Positions 45,631 to 55,686 of a stretch of DNA of 64,000 bases are shown here, piece after piece. How positions within the stretch are numbered: the stretch's first letter is position 1; every line of letters begins with the position of its first letter. Source of the DNA: Mucilaginibacter daejeonensis (lineage in GTDB: Bacteria; Bacteroidota; Bacteroidia; Sphingobacteriales; Sphingobacteriaceae); NCBI RefSeq assembly GCF_020783335.1, contig NZ_CP086068.1, positions 2,294,001-2,358,000 of the forward strand, read 5' to 3'. The notes under the pieces are model-generated. The model made no database searches, had not been told where the DNA came from, and worked only from the letters and a program-made list of their open reading frames with translations. The position numbers were made by a program, and so were the translations under genes.

Positions 45631-47187
45631 TCACTGCTCAAGCCGGGCAGCTTTACGATGTGTGCTGTAGATCGCCTCGAGTTTGGGGTCGATGTTCCTG
45701 ATCAAGAAAATACCGGTCCCTCGTTCTCGGGCTAAAGCATTTGTCACCCGACCTGTCCGCTGAATACTGTCCGCCATTGGTGCAAGGTCACTCACGTCGT
45801 CATCATCACTTACATAGATCAGGTACCGTGCATGAAGTACGGGCGGCGCCCATAACGCAAAACTGCTGCTGAGCGATACCAACGGCGGCAGGTCATACTT
45901 TTTACTGTAGATATGGATAGCGGCCGCTTCACCGTAATTGTCGGCAAATACGATGGCTTGCTTGCGTTGCTCAGGTGTGAGCTGATGATAAGCTTCTGAC
46001 GCCTTTTTCGCCATCTCCTCCCACCCGAACATATCTGCATAATCCTGCGTTAGTGGATGTTTTTGCTGGTCCTCCCAGGTCACGGCAAAATTCATGGCAG
46101 GCACATTGGTTCTAAAGTAACGGAAGAGACCTAACGTTTTGTCAATATTCAGTACCGGTAATATCAAGGGTAATAAGATCAGGTTGGGCGCGATAAATAG
46201 TACCAGAGCGACCGATCGCGCGATATAATTTCGAAGCAGGTAGCTTATCCCTGCCCCACCGGCGGCGAACAGCATTGGATAACCGGCCAGCAGGTAATAA
46301 GCCTTCCCATTCATTTTAAGCAGGAATGCAAACACGATCAAATAAGCGAGGCCCACAAAGCGATGATCACGCATTACGTTACTGAACAAGAGGAAGCCAA
46401 GACCTATAAGCCATACCATCACTGACGCGCCGTGGATAAGGAACTGCGGAACGATAAAGTCGGCTGCAGAAACGTGCTCCAGTTGCTGATGTTTAAGCTC
46501 CGTCATGTGCTTAACGATAGGCCAATGATGTGCGTATTGCCACCACACGTTGGGCAGGAAGATCAGCGTAGCGATACCGATCGCGATCAGTGTATGCCTG
46601 TTCCACAACAGCTTGCGCTGTGGGCTGATGATCATTCCCAGTAATAGCGCACCGGCAAAGAACGCCATAGTGTATTTATTCAGCAAACCGAATCCGGTCG
46701 CTACGCCAAGCCAGTACAGGTATCGCACTTCCTTACTGTTTACATAACGAACTGTGAGATATGCGGCGAGCAGCCACCATAACTGATCAAATACCACGGG
46801 CTGGAACAGATAGCCACTGGCGGCCATACCCGGTGAGAAGATCACGCACAGACAAGCCAGTGCTATGGCAAAACGTTTGCCACCGAATTCGATGGTCAAC
46901 AGCCCGGTGAGCCACACCATGAGGCCGCTGGCCAGTGCAGTAAAAACTCTTGCGGCCATCACACTCGAACCGAATGATGTAGTGCTGATCTTGGCCAGTA
47001 GAGCGATCAGTGGCGGCACTTCCATATATCCCCAATCGAGGTGATCACCCAGCGCGAGGTGCAACATCTCATCGCGGTGGAAACCATAATGCCCGCCGGC
47101 CAAGAGGTTCAATAGCAACTTGAGCGCTACAAAAAAGCCGATCAGTGGGAAATATTGACGTTCTAAAGAAGGTTTTGATGCTGACAT
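45631..47187 (-). CDS. ArnT/PMT-like (GT39/GT83-type) glycosyltransferase
   Basis: A 518-residue inner-membrane protein with about 10-12 hydrophobic segments. The first periplasmic loop reads GFHRDEMLHLALGDHLDWGYMEVPPL, the catalytic Asp-Glu pattern of the ArnT/protein-O-mannosyltransferase superfamily. It transfers a sugar from a polyprenyl-phosphate donor to a lipid or protein acceptor outside the cytoplasm; donor and acceptor are unknown. The ATG at 47187 (MSASKPSLERQ) is chosen since an upstream extension would run into the divergent HMA-AraC gene. Confidence 0.85.
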   Translation of the reverse strand: MSASKPSLERQYFPLIGFFVALKLLLNLLAGGHYGFHRDEMLHLALGDHLDWGYMEVPPLIALLAKISTTSFGSSVMAARVFTALASGLMVWLTGLLTIEFGGKRFAIALACLCVIFSPGMAASGYLFQPVVFDQLWWLLAAYLTVRYVNSKEVRYLYWLGVATGFGLLNKYTMAFFAGALLLGMIISPQRKLLWNRHTLIAIGIATLIFLPNVWWQYAHHWPIVKHMTELKHQQLEHVSAADFIVPQFLIHGASVMVWLIGLGFLLFSNVMRDHRFVGLAYLIVFAFLLKMNGKAYYLLAGYPMLFAAGGAGISYLLRNYIARSVALVLFIAPNLILLPLILPVLNIDKTLGLFRYFRTNVPAMNFAVTWEDQQKHPLTQDYADMFGWEEMAKKASEAYHQLTPEQRKQAIVFADNYGEAAAIHIYSKKYDLPPLVSLSSSFALWAPPVLHARYLIYVSDDDDVSDLAPMADSIQRTGRVTNALARERGTGIFLIRNIDPKLEAIYSTHRKAARLEQ

Positions 47188-47238
47188 GGCAAGGTGTTCG
47201 GCTAAAAATACCAAATTGCCGCTGATATTTGAAGGCCT

Positions 47239-47799
47239 ATGAAACTCCACATCAAGAATATGGTATGCCACCGGTGCAAATTGGCCGTGGCAGATATATT
47301 GCATCAGAACGGCTACCACCCACACGACATCAACTTAGGCGAGGCTGTTATAGATGAAGAGCTTACTGGCTCCCAACTTCAGGAGCTTGATGAGAAGCTA
47401 AAGCATGTAGGCTTCGAGCTGATCGATGATAAGAAGGCCCGACTGGTAGAGAAGATCAAGAATGCGGTCATTGAGCTTGTGCATCACAGCGAAGGTTTGC
47501 CTACCGTTAATCTTTCCACCTACCTGTCACAAAAGCTTGACCTGGTATACAATCACCTTAGTGATACCTTCTCAGACATGGAGGGCACCACCATAGAGCG
47601 TTACTATATAGCCCAGCGCATTGAGCGGGTGAAAGAATTGCTGATATACGATGAGTTGACCCTTAGCCAGATCGCTGACCAGCTGGGCTACAGCAGCGTG
47701 GCTTATCTCAGCAATCAATTCAAAAAAGAGACCGGACTTACACCCAGCCATTTCAAACAGATCAGGGAACATAAGCGACGCAATATTGAAGAACTGTAA
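47239..47799 (+). CDS. AraC-family regulator with N-terminal heavy-metal-associated (HMA) domain
   Basis: A 186-residue protein. Residues 1-65 form a short ferredoxin-like HMA domain with the metal site C10-H-R-C13 in IKNMVCHRCKLAV. Residues about 115-180 are the AraC DNA-binding domain (YIAQRIERVKELLIYDELTL, IADQLGYSSVAYLSNQFKKETGLTPSHFK). A direct metal sensor is likely, with Cu+ or a similar thiophilic metal as ligand; that is inference. The membrane HMA-MauE gene 70 bp downstream carries the same kind of domain, supporting a metal-responsive pair. Confidence 0.9.
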   Translation: MKLHIKNMVCHRCKLAVADILHQNGYHPHDINLGEAVIDEELTGSQLQELDEKLKHVGFELIDDKKARLVEKIKNAVIELVHHSEGLPTVNLSTYLSQKLDLVYNHLSDTFSDMEGTTIERYYIAQRIERVKELLIYDELTLSQIADQLGYSSVAYLSNQFKKETGLTPSHFKQIREHKRRNIEEL

Positions 47800-47869
47800 A
47801 TGTTGCAACATTTGCCAGTTATAGTGTAAACCTAAAGAACGTTATTAAGGTAACTTTGTGATATAGATC

Positions 47870-48613
47870 ATGAATATGAAACATACCTATAACGTTACCG
47901 GCATGACCTGTGCCGGTTGTCAATATAAAGTGCAGCACCTTCTATCGCAGGTCGATCACGTGACCGGTGCTGAAGTGGACCTGGAACATGGCAAAGTGAC
48001 GTTGAACATGGATCAACATGTGAACACCACCGACCTGCAAGCCGCGCTGAAGGAATATCCAAAGTATCAGTTAACCGAAGAGAAAAGTGCGGCCATGCCG
48101 ATGAACATGGCTATGGATGATACCGACAAGCGCACCTGGTTTGAGACCTATAAGCCCATCGTGATCATCTTCGCTTACATCTTGACGGTTTCGATCATCG
48201 CAGGTTCTACCATTCTGGGTTTCGATGAGCGGGTGGCTATGCGGGTTTTCATGGCGGGCTTTTTCCTGGTGTTCTCCTTTTTCAAGATGCTCGACCTGGA
48301 TGCCTTTGCCGACAGCTATGCCATGTACGATGTAGTGGCTCGCAAGTTCAAAGGCTGGGGTTACATTTACGCACTGCTCGAACTGACCTTAGGAATAGCT
48401 TATGCGACCAACTTCAACCCGGTGATCACCAACGTTGTCACACTGGTGGTGATGTCGGTGAGTATCATTGGAGTATTAAAAACGGTCCTCAACAAGCAGA
48501 GCATCCAGTGTGCCTGCCTTGGTGCAGTATTCAATTTGCCCATGAGTACGGTCACTATCATCGAAGATGGCCTGATGATCATCATGAGCGCGTTGATGCT
48601 TTTCATGAGCTAG
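47870..48613 (+). CDS. HMA domain fused to MauE/DoxX-type membrane protein
   Basis: A 247-residue protein. Residues 1-75 form an HMA domain with VTGMTCAGCQYK (Cys14/Cys17). Residues about 92-245 give four membrane helices of the MauE/DoxX-like type (FKMLDLDAFADSYAMYDVVA, GWGYIYALLELTLGIAYA), with a second Cys pair in QCACLG near residues 214-216. Such proteins are redox- or metal-linked membrane modules of unknown activity in Bacteroidota. Located just downstream of the HMA-AraC regulator, it is the obvious regulated target. A terminator follows. Confidence 0.85.
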   Translation: MNMKHTYNVTGMTCAGCQYKVQHLLSQVDHVTGAEVDLEHGKVTLNMDQHVNTTDLQAALKEYPKYQLTEEKSAAMPMNMAMDDTDKRTWFETYKPIVIIFAYILTVSIIAGSTILGFDERVAMRVFMAGFFLVFSFFKMLDLDAFADSYAMYDVVARKFKGWGYIYALLELTLGIAYATNFNPVITNVVTLVVMSVSIIGVLKTVLNKQSIQCACLGAVFNLPMSTVTIIEDGLMIIMSALMLFMS

Positions 48614-48634
48614 GCTTAAATGAGCCTATAAAAC

Positions 48635-48669
48635 AAAAGGAGCACCGGTCATCCCGCTGCTCCTTTTTT
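48635..48669 (+). terminator. Terminator after the HMA-MauE gene
   Basis: AAAAGGAGCA (48635-48644) pairs with TGCTCCTTTT (48658-48667) and ends in a T-run. It can also serve the convergent aroC. Confidence 0.8.
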
Positions 48670-48690
48670 ATTTGACCAAGATCTTATAGC

Positions 48691-49782
48691 TCAGATCTGG
48701 CTGTTCTTGTTTCTCAACAGGTGGTCGGCCAGTACCAATGCGGCCATCGCCTCTACGATCGGAACTGCACGTGGCACCACACATGGGTCATGACGGCCTT
48801 TACCTTGTATCTGTGCGGCGTTGCCTTCCGCATCTATCGTATTTTGATTGGTCATAATAGTGGCCACGGGTTTGAACGCCACCTTGAACTCGATCGGCAT
48901 CCCATTGCTGATTCCACCTTGTATACCGCCCGAAAAATTGGTACGGGTACGCACCTCGCCTTCAACGTCCTTTACAAATATGTCGTTATGTTCTGATCCC
49001 AGCATCTCTGCGCCGGTAAAGCCCGAACCGTATTCAAAACCATGAACGGCGTTGATGCTCAACATGGCCTTGCCCAGGTCGGCATGCAGCTTGTCAAATA
49101 CCGGTTCACCCAACCCTACCGGGCAGTTAGTGATCGTGCAGCTTACCTTACCTCCTATCGTGTCGCCTTGCTTACGTATCTCATCAATACGGGCGATCAT
49201 CTCTTCGGCTGTGGCTGGGTCAGCACAGCGTACGATGTTGGCCTCACGTATTTGGATGAACTCGTCGGCATCCTGAATACTGATGTTGGGCGAGTTGATG
49301 GTGCCTACACTACTCACATGAGCCAGCACCTCTATACCATGATGTTTCAACAGCAATTTGGCCACTGCCCCTGCGGCCACACGGGCAGCGGTCTCACGGG
49401 CCGATGATCGACCACCACCCCGGTGATCGCGTATGCCATATTTGGTAAAATAAGTATAATCGGCGTGCGACGGGCGGAACACGTCGGTGTTGTGGCTATA
49501 ATCTTTTGAACGTTGGTCCTCGTTCGGGATGATCATGGCAATGGGCGTACCGGTGGTCTTACCCTCGAACGTGCCCGACAGGATCTGTACCGTATCGCTC
49601 TCCTTACGTTGCGTGGTGATCTTGCTTTGGCCGGGTTTGCGTTTATCCAACTCGGCTTGTATGTATGCCAGGTCAATATCCAGACCGGCCGGGCAGCCGT
49701 CTATGATCACACCGATGGCCACACCATGCGATTCGCCAAAGGTCGTTATCCTGAACAATTGCCCTAAAGTATTACCCGCCAT
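48691..49782 (-). CDS. aroC: Chorismate synthase
   Basis: The final shikimate-pathway enzyme converts 5-enolpyruvylshikimate 3-phosphate to chorismate, using reduced FMN. The 363-residue protein shows [18 protein letters not shown] at residues 14-31, [20 protein letters not shown] and [18 protein letters not shown] near 126-143, all family signatures. Length is normal. It is convergent with the HMA-MauE gene and divergent from the macroglobulin gene. Confidence 0.98.
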   Translation of the reverse strand: MAGNTLGQLFRITTFGESHGVAIGVIIDGCPAGLDIDLAYIQAELDKRKPGQSKITTQRKESDTVQILSGTFEGKTTGTPIAMIIPNEDQRSKDYSHNTDVFRPSHADYTYFTKYGIRDHRGGGRSSARETAARVAAGAVAKLLLKHHGIEVLAHVSSVGTINSPNISIQDADEFIQIREANIVRCADPATAEEMIARIDEIRKQGDTIGGKVSCTITNCPVGLGEPVFDKLHADLGKAMLSINAVHGFEYGSGFTGAEMLGSEHNDIFVKDVEGEVRTRTNFSGGIQGGISNGMPIEFKVAFKPVATIMTNQNTIDAEGNAAQIQGKGRHDPCVVPRAVPIVEAMAALVLADHLLRNKNSQI

Positions 49783-49956
49783 GTTGAATTTTGTATGATA
49801 GTGAATGGCAAATATGTGATTTTTTGATGTAATAGTTCACTAAAAATAGCGGCGAGACCAGCCGGAAAGCCATTTGAGGCCGATGGGCACCTTCACAACA
49901 CTATTGTTTGCTACTTAAATACTTCCTACTTTTCAGCGTTTATCTTATCTACATCT

Positions 49957-52900
49957 ATGAACCTTACCTCTGACCTTAACCCTCGCGCCAGAAAGTTCTT
50001 GATCGGCGGGATCGCACTTGCTGCTGTCATCATCATCTCGGTCATCATCATCAGGAAACGTCATCGCGACAAGATCGACCCTGCATTTAGCCGATACATC
50101 GAATCATACACCGCCGGGGTCGTTTCCAGACAAGGACCTATCCGCATCAAGCTGGCCAACGAAGTGCAAACCAGCCATGCCCGCAACGAGCAATTGAAGG
50201 ATGGTATTTTCGACATCTCGCCATCGGTAGACGGTAAAGCCTACTGGGTGGACGAAAAGACCATTGAGTTTAGGCCCGATAAAGGCATGAAGCCTGACCA
50301 ACAGTATGAGGTAGAATTTAAGCTGGACGAGGTAGCCAAAGTTGAGGAGGACCTTGACGAATTCAAGTTCAGTTTCGAGACGGTCAAACCCGACCTGACG
50401 GTAGAGTACGATGGCCTGCAAACAGCCACCAATACCTCCCTCAACAAAATGAAGCTGACCGGTGTCGTTTCGACGGCGGATGTGGAAGACCCCACGCTGG
50501 TAGAAAAGATCTTGTCTGTCAATTATGGCACGCCTACCAAGATCACGTGGGAACACAATGCGGCTGCCCGTACACACCGTTTCGTGGTCAATAACATTCA
50601 GCGTTCAGCTACGGTAGCCACCAATTTGGAAGTGACCTATAATGGTGATGCCCTTAACATAGATAAAAAGGAAAGCACCAAAATGGAGATACCCAAAATC
50701 GGTGACCTGAAGGTGATGGCCATTAAAGCCGTGCAAGATCAGGAACAGTATGTGCTGGTACAACTCTCCAACCCCATCATGGTGGGTCAGGAATTGAGCG
50801 GATTGACCGGCATTAGCAATACTGAAGATGACACCTATACCATTGACGGTAGCCAGATCAAGATATACGCCGCCAAGCGTCTTGAAGGCAATTACACCGC
50901 CTTTGCGAACGAAGGTATCGAGGATATTACGCACAAAAAGACCAACAAAGCCTTTACGGCCAACCTGTTCTTTGAGAACAGGCTACCATCGGTGACCATA
51001 CCCGGTAAAGGGGTCATCCTCCCCGATTCAGGTAAGCTGTTGATGCCTTTCGAGGCGGTCAATCTGAACGCGGTGGATGTAAGCATCATTAAGATATACG
51101 AGAATAACATCCCTCAATATTTCCAAACCAATGGCTTCGATGGTAATTACCAGTTAAGGCAGGTAGGACGACCTGTACTGCAAAAGACCATCAGGCTGGA
51201 TACCGACAAAGGTTTGAACCTGACCCGCAAGAACCGCTTCATGCTGGATGTTGACCACCTGATGCGTACCGAACCTGGCGCCATTTACCGCGTGGTGATC
51301 GGCTTCAGGCAAGAGTACTCGCTTTTTAAATGCACAGCCAAAGGCCAAAGCCGGGTGACCGAGAACTCGGACAGTGAAGGCGAAGAAGGCGGTTACGAAG
51401 GCGAAGAAGGTGGCGGATACGGCGAGAAGATCGATGAGGACGATGAGTTTTGGGCTCGTTATGACAATTACTACCCATCGGGCTACAAATGGGAAGAACG
51501 TGAAGATGCTTGCAGCCGGTCATACTACACCAAAGACCGCTGGGCCACCCGCAACATTTTGGCCTCAAACATTGGCCTGATCGCCAAACGGGGTACCGAT
51601 AATAGCATGGTGATCGCTGTGACCAACATCATGGATGCGCAGCCCATGAGTGGCGTCACGCTGGAATTGCTTGATTACCAACGGCAGGTGATAGCCACCA
51701 GCAAGTCTGACGGCGACGGACTTGCCAAATTTGCGGTGAAACGGAAGCCATACCTATTAGTGGCCAAGAACGGTGACGAACGCGGTTATTTAAAATTAGA
51801 CGATGCCAGTTCGCTGCCGTTAACACGGTTCAACGTGGGTGGCGAAGAAGTACAAAAAGGACTGAAAGGATTCATTTACGGCGAACGTGGCGTATGGCGT
51901 CCTGGGGATTCCATTTTTGTGTCGTTCATTCTCGAAGACAAACAGCATACTTTGCCGGCCGACCACCCGGTAGATTTTGAACTATACGACCCTAAGGGAC
52001 AGCTGTATACACGAATGACTCGCACCCGGTCGTTAGATGGGTTTTACAGTTTCCATACGGCTACCAATACCTCCTCGCCTACCGGCAACTGGAGCGCTAA
52101 GGTAAAAGTGGGCGGTGCAGTGTTCGAAAAGATGGTAAAGGTGGAAACCATTATGCCTAACCGCTTGAAGATCGACCTGTCGTTCGGTAATCGTGCACAA
52201 CTGACCAAGGGCAGCACGACAGATGGCAGGCTCAATGCCCGGTGGTTGTTCGGTGGCGTGGCGCAGAACCTGAAAGCTAAGGTTGATGCCTTTGTATCCG
52301 CCCAACGCACCACCTTTAAAGGACTGGATGATTACACCTTCGATGACCCGACACTTGCATTCAACACGCAAACTCAAACAGTATTTGATGGCAAACTGGA
52401 CGAGAATGGCAATGCCGACATTAACGCCGACATCAACGTACAGGAACAGGCTCCCGGTCAATTGCGTGCCAACTTCCTGGTCAAAGTGTTCGAGCCGGGA
52501 GGCAATTTTAGCATACAGCAAACCACCCTCCCTTACAATGTTTATGGCGGCTATGTGGGCATCCGCACGCCTGAGGGCAAACAACTGAGCGGTATGCTCG
52601 AGACCGGCAAGGAACATTCAGTGGATATTGTGGACGTGAACAGCAACGGACAGATCAATGCCGGTGTACGCGATGTGCAGGTTGAAATGTATAAGATACA
52701 ATGGCGCTGGTGGTGGGATAAGAGCGAAGACGAACTAAGCAACTTTACCCAGGATCAGTATAATAAACTGGTGGTCAACACCACAGTACGCCTGAACGGT
52801 GGTCGCGGCAAATGGAACTTCAAGGTAGATAATGACCATTGGGGCCGCTACCTGATCAAGGTAAGAGACCCGCAAACTGGTCACTCTACCGGTAAAGTGG

Positions 52901-55569
52901 TATACCTTGATTGGCCTAATTGGGCCGACCGCCTGCAGCAGGACAATGCCACCGAAGCGGCCATGTTATCCTTCACGGCCGCCAAGCAAAAGTACAAAGT
53001 TGGCGAACAGGTGACCTTGACCATCCCTACCGGAGCTGCCGGGCGTGCCTTGGTCAGCATCGAGAACGGTAGCCATGTGCTCAAGACCGACTGGATCAAT
53101 ACCGAGAAAGGTCAAACCCGGTACAGCTTCAAACTGGAACCTGGCATGGCCCCTAACGTGTTCGCTACCGTGACCGTATTACAGCGGCATGCGCAAACCT
53201 TGAATGACCTCCCTATTCGTCAGTATGGCGCACTGGCCATTGAGGTGGAAGACCCCGAGACCGTACTCAAACCCGTGATCAGTATGCCTGACAAGATCAG
53301 GCCAGAGACCCGCTCTGAGATCACTGTATCAGAAACGTCGGGCAAAGAAATGACCTATACCGTGGCTCTGGTAGATGAAGGTTTACTTGACCTCACTAAC
53401 TTTAAAACCCCAGACCCGCACAAGGCTTTCTACGCTCGCGAGGGTTTGGGTGTGAAGACCTGGGATCTTTTCGACTACGTGATAGGTGCCTTTGGTGGTG
53501 GCCTGGAGCGCATCCTAAGCATTGGTGGCGATGGCAGCGGCGTAGGCAATGGGAAGAACGTTCAGGTGAATCGCTTTAAACCAGTGGTCAAATTCATGGG
53601 GCCGTTCAAACTGGGCAAAGGACAAAAGCAAACGCATCAGTTCATCCTGCCGCAATACATTGGTTCAGTACGGGCTATGGTGATCGCTGGTCATGACGGA
53701 AGCTATGGCTTTGCCGAAAAGCCTGTAGCGGTTAAAAAGCCACTGATGATACTGGCTACCCTGCCACGTGTGCTGGGCCCGTCAGAAAAAGTGCAGCTTC
53801 CGGTAACCGTGTTCGCCACGGAAAGTAACTTGAGGACAGTGACCGTTAAGGTGGTGTCCAACGCTTTCAGCAACCCCGGTAGCAGCTACCAAAAAGTGGT
53901 GACCTTTAGTAAACCGGGTGACCAGCTGGTATCGTTCGACCTGGATGTGAAAAGTTTTGTTGGCGTAGGCAAAGTAAAGATCACCGCCCAAAGTGGTAGC
54001 GAAAAAGCAGACTTTGACGTTGAACTTAACGTGCGTAATCCTAACCCGCCGATCACCAGCATTATCGAGAAAGAGCTTGGGCCGGGCGAATCATGGAGCA
54101 CGGCTTACACCGCTTTAGGCATGGGCGGTACCAACAAAGCTACGTTGGAAGTATCGAGCATACCGGCGCTCAATTTGAGCAAGCGTTTAAGCTACCTTAT
54201 CCAATATCCGCACGGTTGTGTGGAACAGACCACCTCCTCAGTGTTCCCGCAATTGTACCTTGGCCAGTTGATGAGCCTTGATGTCCGTCAGAAACAAATG
54301 ACCGACCGCAACATCAAAGCGGCCATCTCGCGCTTGAATGGCTTCCAGGTGCCGGGTGGCGGCATGAGCTACTGGCCTGATGGTGGCGAACCTGACGAAT
54401 GGGGCACCAACTATGCCGGTCACTTCATGTTGGCGGCGCAGGCCAAAGGCTACGTGTTGCCGGTGGGCTTCCTGGATCAGTGGAAGCGTTTCCAAAAGCA
54501 AAAAGCACAGAACTGGTCGCCTGACCTGTATAAGTTCTATGATTCGGGTATCACGCAAGCTTATCGCTTGTATTTGTTGGCAATGGCAGGTGTACCTGAA
54601 TTGGGCGCGATGAACCGCTTAAAGGAGATGAAGTATCTGAGTCCGGAAGCCAAATGGCGTTTGGCCGCCGCCTATAAGCTGGCCGGCCAACCAGAGGTTG
54701 GTTCACGCATGGTAGCCAACTTGCCGCTTACCGTGAAGCCTTACCGGCAGATGGCCTACACCTACGGATCTGACCTGCGCGATGAGGCCATGATCCTGGA
54801 AACACTGACCTTGTTGGGACAGCGCCAAAAAGCATCAAGATTAGTCTACACCGTGGCCGCCAAGTTATCGCAAGACGAATGGTATAGTACGCAGACCACT
54901 GCCTACTCGCTGTTAGCGGTGGCTCTACATTGCGGACAGAACCGCTCAGGCAACCGTTTACAATTTGATGTTCAGGCTGGTGCGTTGAAGAACAAGGTGA
55001 ACACCGACGAATACCTGTGGCAAAACCCGATCAGCTCGAGCGGTGGTAATGCCATGATCCGTAACAGTGGCAAAACGCGTTTATACATCAGGCTGATCCA
55101 GCAAGGGCAACCGGCATTGGGCCAGGAAGTGCCGACCAACATCAACCCTGATGTGCTACAAATGAGCGTGAACTATTACTCGCTCACGGGTAAACCTATT
55201 GACCCATCGGTGTTGAAACAGGGTACCGACTTTGTGGCGCAAGTGATCATCAAGAATTCGGGACAGCGAGGCAATTATGCTAACATGGCACTCACACAAA
55301 TATTCCCGTCAGGTTGGGAGATCCTGAACACCCGTATGCTCAATAATGATGAGGTATTCAAGTCATCACCATCCGACTACCGTGATGTGCGCGACGACCG
55401 GGTAAATACTTACTTTGGCTTACCGGCCGACAAGGAAGTGACCTATTATGTGATGTTGAACGCCTCGTACACCGGTCGTTTCTACTTGCCTGCGGTGTAT
55501 TGCGAGGCCATGTATGACACTTCCATCAACGCGCTGCAAAGTGGCCAGTGGGTAGAGGTGGTCAAATAA
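49957..55569 (+). CDS. Thioester-type alpha-2-macroglobulin (YfhM-like)
   Basis: An 1870-residue extracytoplasmic protease inhibitor with an N-terminal membrane anchor (residues 15-33) instead of a lipobox. It is built of macroglobulin and bait-type domains. The reactive thioester motif is intact: GCVEQ with Cys1421 and Gln1424, followed by the alpha-helical thioester domain. A low-complexity acidic/Gly stretch at about 468-500 (SDSEGEEGGYEGEEGGG) is unusual. Bacterial forms trap host or competitor proteases in the periplasm. It is followed by pbpC, the classic partner, to repair peptidoglycan damage; 117 bp separate them. Confidence 0.95.
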   Translation: MNLTSDLNPRARKFLIGGIALAAVIIISVIIIRKRHRDKIDPAFSRYIESYTAGVVSRQGPIRIKLANEVQTSHARNEQLKDGIFDISPSVDGKAYWVDEKTIEFRPDKGMKPDQQYEVEFKLDEVAKVEEDLDEFKFSFETVKPDLTVEYDGLQTATNTSLNKMKLTGVVSTADVEDPTLVEKILSVNYGTPTKITWEHNAAARTHRFVVNNIQRSATVATNLEVTYNGDALNIDKKESTKMEIPKIGDLKVMAIKAVQDQEQYVLVQLSNPIMVGQELSGLTGISNTEDDTYTIDGSQIKIYAAKRLEGNYTAFANEGIEDITHKKTNKAFTANLFFENRLPSVTIPGKGVILPDSGKLLMPFEAVNLNAVDVSIIKIYENNIPQYFQTNGFDGNYQLRQVGRPVLQKTIRLDTDKGLNLTRKNRFMLDVDHLMRTEPGAIYRVVIGFRQEYSLFKCTAKGQSRVTENSDSEGEEGGYEGEEGGGYGEKIDEDDEFWARYDNYYPSGYKWEEREDACSRSYYTKDRWATRNILASNIGLIAKRGTDNSMVIAVTNIMDAQPMSGVTLELLDYQRQVIATSKSDGDGLAKFAVKRKPYLLVAKNGDERGYLKLDDASSLPLTRFNVGGEEVQKGLKGFIYGERGVWRPGDSIFVSFILEDKQHTLPADHPVDFELYDPKGQLYTRMTRTRSLDGFYSFHTATNTSSPTGNWSAKVKVGGAVFEKMVKVETIMPNRLKIDLSFGNRAQLTKGSTTDGRLNARWLFGGVAQNLKAKVDAFVSAQRTTFKGLDDYTFDDPTLAFNTQTQTVFDGKLDENGNADINADINVQEQAPGQLRANFLVKVFEPGGNFSIQQTTLPYNVYGGYVGIRTPEGKQLSGMLETGKEHSVDIVDVNSNGQINAGVRDVQVEMYKIQWRWWWDKSEDELSNFTQDQYNKLVVNTTVRLNGGRGKWNFKVDNDHWGRYLIKVRDPQTGHSTGKVVYLDWPNWADRLQQDNATEAAMLSFTAAKQKYKVGEQVTLTIPTGAAGRALVSIENGSHVLKTDWINTEKGQTRYSFKLEPGMAPNVFATVTVLQRHAQTLNDLPIRQYGALAIEVEDPETVLKPVISMPDKIRPETRSEITVSETSGKEMTYTVALVDEGLLDLTNFKTPDPHKAFYAREGLGVKTWDLFDYVIGAFGGGLERILSIGGDGSGVGNGKNVQVNRFKPVVKFMGPFKLGKGQKQTHQFILPQYIGSVRAMVIAGHDGSYGFAEKPVAVKKPLMILATLPRVLGPSEKVQLPVTVFATESNLRTVTVKVVSNAFSNPGSSYQKVVTFSKPGDQLVSFDLDVKSFVGVGKVKITAQSGSEKADFDVELNVRNPNPPITSIIEKELGPGESWSTAYTALGMGGTNKATLEVSSIPALNLSKRLSYLIQYPHGCVEQTTSSVFPQLYLGQLMSLDVRQKQMTDRNIKAAISRLNGFQVPGGGMSYWPDGGEPDEWGTNYAGHFMLAAQAKGYVLPVGFLDQWKRFQKQKAQNWSPDLYKFYDSGITQAYRLYLLAMAGVPELGAMNRLKEMKYLSPEAKWRLAAAYKLAGQPEVGSRMVANLPLTVKPYRQMAYTYGSDLRDEAMILETLTLLGQRQKASRLVYTVAAKLSQDEWYSTQTTAYSLLAVALHCGQNRSGNRLQFDVQAGALKNKVNTDEYLWQNPISSSGGNAMIRNSGKTRLYIRLIQQGQPALGQEVPTNINPDVLQMSVNYYSLTGKPIDPSVLKQGTDFVAQVIIKNSGQRGNYANMALTQIFPSGWEILNTRMLNNDEVFKSSPSDYRDVRDDRVNTYFGLPADKEVTYYVMLNASYTGRFYLPAVYCEAMYDTSINALQSGQWVEVVK

Positions 55570-55588
55570 ACCAGAAAAATTCAGATAC

Positions 55589-55650
55589 AGAACCGGTCGA
55601 AGAATCACCGAGCGAGATGATCGCGAGTTAAGATCCTCGGCCGGTTCTTT
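55589..55650 (+). terminator. Branched hairpin between macroglobulin and pbpC
   Basis: AGAACCGG (55589-55596) pairs with CCGGTTCT (55641-55648), and an inner CCGAG/CTCGG stem stacks below it, followed by TTAT. It is a probable partial terminator that may separate the two genes. Confidence 0.5.
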
Positions 55651-55686
55651 ATAGACGAGTGCAAAAGAAAAAAGGTAAGAGCGTTG

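Noticed and set aside
48611..48628. TAGGCT-N6-AGCCTA dyad at the end of the HMA-MauE gene, similar to the MntR site arms
   Set aside because: The arms are in the opposite order to the AGCCTAA/TTAGGCT site, and it overlaps a stop codon beside a terminator, so it is probably a chance match or terminator part.
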